From contig DAOTTX010000128.1 of the NCBI GenBank assembly GCA_034437515.1, positions 62,001 through 126,000 of the forward strand: a DNA stretch of 64,000 nt. Reading direction: 5' to 3'. Position numbers and translations under genes: made by a program. This document shows, piece by piece, positions 61,228 through 64,000 of this stretch (position 1 is the first letter of the stretch; each line of letters begins with the position of its first letter). The notes under the pieces are model-generated. The model worked only from the letters and a program-made list of their open reading frames with translations, made no database searches and was not told the DNA's origin. This stretch comes from DAOTTX01 sp034437515. Lineage in GTDB: Bacteria; Chloroflexota; Anaerolineae; Aggregatilineales; Phototrophicaceae.

Positions 61228-62040
61228 ATGGCAACCTTCCCCAACTTTAAGCCAAAAACCGACCTCAACGGGGCATCCCATCCCCAGGCGTTGCAAGTCC
61301 AGCAATTGACCGCCGGTTACGCGGGGATGAAACACGCCATTAAGGACGTAACCTTTGACATGCGGATCGGGGAACGAATCGCCGTCATCGGGCCGAACGG
61401 TGCCGGGAAAAGCACATTATTTAAGGCACTCGTCGGGATGATCCCACATTCCCAGGGGGAAATTTCGCTGCATGGTGAGGACTGCCGCACCAGTCATAAC
61501 ATGATCGGCTACGTTCCCCAGCACGGCGACATTGACTGGAACTTCCCGGTCACCGTGCGCGATGTGGTCATGATGGGACGCACCCGGCAGATCGGTTGGT
61601 TGCGCTGGCCCGGCAAACGCGACCGTCAGCAAGTCGAGGCGGCGCTGGCGCAAGTCGGCATGACGGCCTACGGTGACCGGCAGATCGGTCAACTCAGCGG
61701 AGGACAGAAGCGGCGGGTATTCATCGCACGGGCGTTGGCACAGGAAACGGATGTGCTGTTGCTCGACGAACCGTTCAGCGGGGTGGATGTGACCGCCGAG
61801 GAAGAGATTATGGGAACGCTCGACCAGCTCAAGACGCAGCGTATCTCCGTGCTGCTGGCGACACATGATATGCACATGGCGGCGAAACGCTTCGACCGGT
61901 TGCTGCTGCTTAACCGTCACGTGGTCGCATTCGACGAGCCATCGCGGGTTTTCCAGCCGGATCTGCTGCGACAAGCCTATGGCAGACGTGCTGGTGTGGT
62001 CACCGCAGGCGATGAAATGATTATCATCACGGATCGCTAG
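61228..62040 (+). CDS. Zn/Mn-type ABC transporter ATP-binding protein
   Basis: 270-aa ATPase of a metal ABC importer (ZnuC/MntB-like family). Walker A GPNGAGKST near residues 60-68, the Q-loop GYVPQHGDIDW, signature LSGGQKRR, Walker B VLLLDEPFSGVD and the H-loop ATHD are all present. The GDIDWNFPVTVRDVV segment is typical of the Mn/Zn group. The next gene, the permease, begins at the base after its stop. The binding-protein gene is not in the window. Zinc versus manganese cannot be decided from sequence. Confidence 0.93.
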   Translation: MATFPNFKPKTDLNGASHPQALQVQQLTAGYAGMKHAIKDVTFDMRIGERIAVIGPNGAGKSTLFKALVGMIPHSQGEISLHGEDCRTSHNMIGYVPQHGDIDWNFPVTVRDVVMMGRTRQIGWLRWPGKRDRQQVEAALAQVGMTAYGDRQIGQLSGGQKRRVFIARALAQETDVLLLDEPFSGVDVTAEEEIMGTLDQLKTQRISVLLATHDMHMAAKRFDRLLLLNRHVVAFDEPSRVFQPDLLRQAYGRRAGVVTAGDEMIIITDR

Positions 62041-62940
62041 ATGATTGACTTTCTCATAGAACCGCTTGACTCGGGGTTTATGCAACGGGCGATGATCGCC
62101 GCTGTGATGGTCGGCGCGATCTCCGGTGTGATCGGCTCATTCGTGGTGGTACGTGGCATGTCGTTCTTCGGGGATGCGCTTGCACACACCACCCTGCCGG
62201 GGGTGGCGATCGCCTACATCTACTGGGGCAGCGCAGGTAGCCTACCCGTGATCGGCGGTTTGTTCAGCGGTGTTGAAGAACAAAGTGTACAGTTATTTGC
62301 GGGCGGTCTGGTCGCCGGGATTATCTCCGCGTTGTTCATCGGCTGGCTCACCCGTGACCGTCGCCTCAAAGAAGATACCGCTATCGGCATCATCTTCGTC
62401 GCCATGTTCGCGTTAGGAATCGGCATCATCAGCACCGATCCGCGTGCTTACCAGGGGCAAGACCTCACCCACATCTTATTCGGCTACATCTTCGGCATCG
62501 GGGAAACCGACCTGTGGATTACAGCAGCGTGTGGGCTGGTCGTCATCGGCGTGATCGTGCTGTTTTACAAAGAATTGGTGCTGGTCAGTTTTGACAGCCG
62601 CATGGCAAAGGCGATGAAACTACCGTCCGAGGGCTTGCGCCTGCTTCTGCTGATTTTAATCGCCGTGACCATCGTCGCCAGCCTGCGCATTGTCGGCATC
62701 GCCTTAATGCTAGCGATGCTCACCACCCCGGCGGCGACCGCCCAACTACTCACCGGCCGGATGCACCACATGATCGCGGTCGCTGCGGTGTTGGGTGCGT
62801 TAAGCGGTGCTATCGGCATCTATATCTCGTGGTACTTCGACGTGGTGCCGGGTCCGGCGATTGTGCTGGCGATCACCACAATTTTTGTCACCGTCTTTGG
62901 CCTCACGCAGATCCGCACACACCTCGCCCAGACGACCTAA
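62041..62940 (+). CDS. Zn/Mn-type ABC transporter permease
   Basis: 299-aa membrane protein of the ABC-3 metal permease family with about eight hydrophobic segments. Landmarks: GVIGSFVVVRGMSFFGDALAHTTLPGVAIAY, EDTAIGIIFVAMFALGIGII, VLVSFDSRMAKAMKLP, and VGIALMLAMLTTPAATAQLLT. It directly abuts the ATPase gene and is co-translated. The gene is followed by the palindromic repeat element. Confidence 0.93.
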   Translation: MIDFLIEPLDSGFMQRAMIAAVMVGAISGVIGSFVVVRGMSFFGDALAHTTLPGVAIAYIYWGSAGSLPVIGGLFSGVEEQSVQLFAGGLVAGIISALFIGWLTRDRRLKEDTAIGIIFVAMFALGIGIISTDPRAYQGQDLTHILFGYIFGIGETDLWITAACGLVVIGVIVLFYKELVLVSFDSRMAKAMKLPSEGLRLLLLILIAVTIVASLRIVGIALMLAMLTTPAATAQLLTGRMHHMIAVAAVLGALSGAIGIYISWYFDVVPGPAIVLAITTIFVTVFGLTQIRTHLAQTT

Positions 62941-62973
62941 TAGACGGACAAGATAAAAGTATGCAGCCTTCGT

Positions 62974-63166
62974 CCCCTCACCCTGTCTGACCTACGGTCA
63001 GCCTGTCCCTCTCCCACAAGGGTAGAGGGACGATGCGAACCCCGACCGGAGGTCGGTTGTTTCGCGCCGCCTTCGGCGGCATTGCGATGCAGCCACACTT
63101 CCCCCTTGCTCCAGGTTCCACAGGAACCGAAAATGGGAGAGGGATGGATCGCAATGCGATGAGGGG
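62974..63166. repeat. Palindrome-rich repeat element, MITE-like
   Basis: 193 bases bounded by an inverted repeat CCCCTCA (62974-62980) / TGAGGGG (63160-63166), with an inner 11-bp pair TCCCTCTCCCA (63006-63016) / TGGGAGAGGGA (63134-63144). Inside are hairpins with three-base loops: CTGACC-tac-GGTCAG (62987-63001), CCGACC-gga-GGTCGG (63042-63056), GCCGCC-ttc-GGCGGC (63066-63080), GGTTCC-aca-GGAACC (63114-63128), ATCGC-aat-GCGAT (63148-63160), plus a longer GTCCCTCT stem (63005-63031). No ORF is supported. The layout suggests a non-autonomous repeated element. Confidence 0.7.
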
Positions 63167-63201
63167 CAAAGGCGACCATGCAAACTCAGCTTGTTCTTAC
63201 G

Positions 63202-64000
63202 CTAGAGCAGCAACTTGGCAATACGTGGCGTCAAGCCCGTCAAATCAGTCAGGCCGTTGACAAATTGATTCTTCCCCGCGCCGATAATCACACCAGGGAC
63301 GTCGTTCTGTGTGTGGCGTCCGTGGCTGAGGTCTTCGAGGTTACCGTGATCGCTGGTGATAATTATCAGCCCTTCGTCGTCCTGCCACGTCTCCAGCACA
63401 CCACGCATCACACCATCGAAAGTTTGCAGCAGTTCAACCGCCCGCGTCATCGGCCCCCGATGCCCGACGATATCCGTCAACCAATGCGGGAAGTAGACAA
63501 AATCATACTGACGTGAGAGTTCGACCAATTTACGCCCGGCCTCATAGGGCGTATAGAGCGGTGTATCAGTGAATTGCATCTGGGTGCGCCAGCCCTCACC
63601 CGTCCAATCACCGCTGAGCGCCCGCCCTTCGACGAAATCCGCCGTTTCAAGCAGACGCAAACCGGCGCTCATCGCCGCGTATTGATAACTCGCCGGCAAA
63701 TGCTTACCGCTGGCGATGCCCTCATGCCAGGGCGGAGGATAGGCTTCGAGGATGGCGGCGGATTTACCCCGATCGACCAACCGCTTGAAGATATTATCTT
63801 CATCGAGGATGGCACGGACAGCGGCGGTCGGTTTGGGGCCGAAATGCCGCCCGATCAACGCCGGGACGTTGCGTCCGGTGACGATCACTGCCTGATTGGT
63901 GCCACTCTGCGGACGCCCCTCAACCCCCAAACCCGTATCCAACGGTAAAAAAGTCGCCCGCTGGTTAAACTGACGCCCGATGCCACGCAACCAGCGATGA
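63202..64000 (-). CDS. Alkaline-phosphatase-superfamily metalloenzyme (phosphoglycerate mutase-like), partial
   Basis: C-terminal 265 residues of a protein whose N-terminus is beyond the right edge; the frame is open to the end of the window. The metal motif SDHGNLEDLSHGRHTQNDVPGVIIGAG near the C-terminus matches 2,3-bisphosphoglycerate-independent phosphoglycerate mutase and related phosphomutases (DHGN, then HTxNxVP). YDFVYFPHWLTDIVGHRG provides another conserved His/Asp set. Upstream residues include LPLDTGLGVEGRPQSGTNQA, with the usual substrate-site SGTNQA (the position holding the catalytic Ser/Thr in the family). Substrate unknown. Confidence 0.85.
   Translation of the reverse strand, partial: HRWLRGIGRQFNQRATFLPLDTGLGVEGRPQSGTNQAVIVTGRNVPALIGRHFGPKPTAAVRAILDEDNIFKRLVDRGKSAAILEAYPPPWHEGIASGKHLPASYQYAAMSAGLRLLETADFVEGRALSGDWTGEGWRTQMQFTDTPLYTPYEAGRKLVELSRQYDFVYFPHWLTDIVGHRGPMTRAVELLQTFDGVMRGVLETWQDDEGLIIITSDHGNLEDLSHGRHTQNDVPGVIIGAGKNQFVNGLTDLTGLTPRIAKLLL

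Noticed and set aside
62974..63166. The palindromic cluster considered as a CRISPR array.
   Set aside because: The hairpins differ in sequence and spacing; there is no repeated unit with unique spacers.

Overview
The window looks like a compact bacterial chromosome segment, most likely from the phylum Chloroflexota (Anaerolineae-like). This placement is inferred from gene content: secreted DUF4397 and SH3 proteins, a DUF3662/FHA pair beside FtsW and a penicillin-binding-protein homologue, an alaS-ruvX-mltG neighbourhood with a baseplate-J-like membrane protein, and long acidic, Thr/Pro-rich secreted linkers. There is no rRNA, tRNA, CRISPR array, prophage or transposase. No gap exceeds 300 bases; the two largest hold a TPP riboswitch (1629-1888) and a palindrome-rich repeat element (62941-63201).

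Region 1-13 kb. A thiamine (or thiamine-like) ABC transporter operon on the minus strand sits behind a TPP riboswitch with its own terminator. It is followed by a CoA-transferase alpha-like subunit with a small membrane protein, an MmcQ/YjbR protein, a thioredoxin-like lipoprotein, an S41 protease, SecG, a peptide-type solute-binding protein, an RtcB ligase overlapping a CoA-transferase beta-like subunit, a cyclic-nucleotide-binding protein and a DUF4397 protein.

Region 13-31 kb. tyrS; a divergent orphan CpaF-like ATPase with a small membrane partner whose frame is broken; a nicotinamidase-like hydrolase; a membrane-anchored DsbA-like protein; a membrane methyltransferase; pyrimidine-nucleoside phosphorylase; then a minus-strand run alaS / baseplate-J-like / ruvX / NADAR and mltG / periplasmic-binding lipoprotein. 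Divergent from alaS is a large secreted glycosidase-like protein with three Cys-paired repeats. Nicotinate phosphoribosyltransferase follows.

Region 31-50 kb. Adenosine kinase-like and S-adenosylhomocysteinase form a methyl-cycle pair. Two large DUF4397 surface proteins follow. A tightly overlapped plus-strand surface-polysaccharide block (38.4-48.3 kb) carries an Rmd-like reductase, GDP-mannose 4,6-dehydratase interrupted by an intein, TatD, two glycosyltransferases, a YfhO-like membrane protein, a Nudix hydrolase and an O-antigen-ligase-like protein. rpsF-ssb-rpsR and a parvulin-type foldase come next.

Region 51-64 kb. Two FHA proteins and an SDR face a minus-strand set of MTA phosphorylase, FtsW/RodA and a PBP homologue that has lost all three catalytic motifs. 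Then come an NAD-dependent epimerase-like protein, a DUF4386 membrane protein with a repeat-covered promoter, a LasA-like M23 protein carrying the same Cys-paired repeats as the glycosidase-like protein, a Zn/Mn-type ABC transporter, the palindromic repeat element, and a partial alkaline-phosphatase-superfamily enzyme running off the end.

The strongest finding is the intein at 39917-40765. Other notable signals are the catalytically dead PBP beside FtsW, the repeat family shared by two secreted proteins, and the cluster of three-base-loop hairpins.
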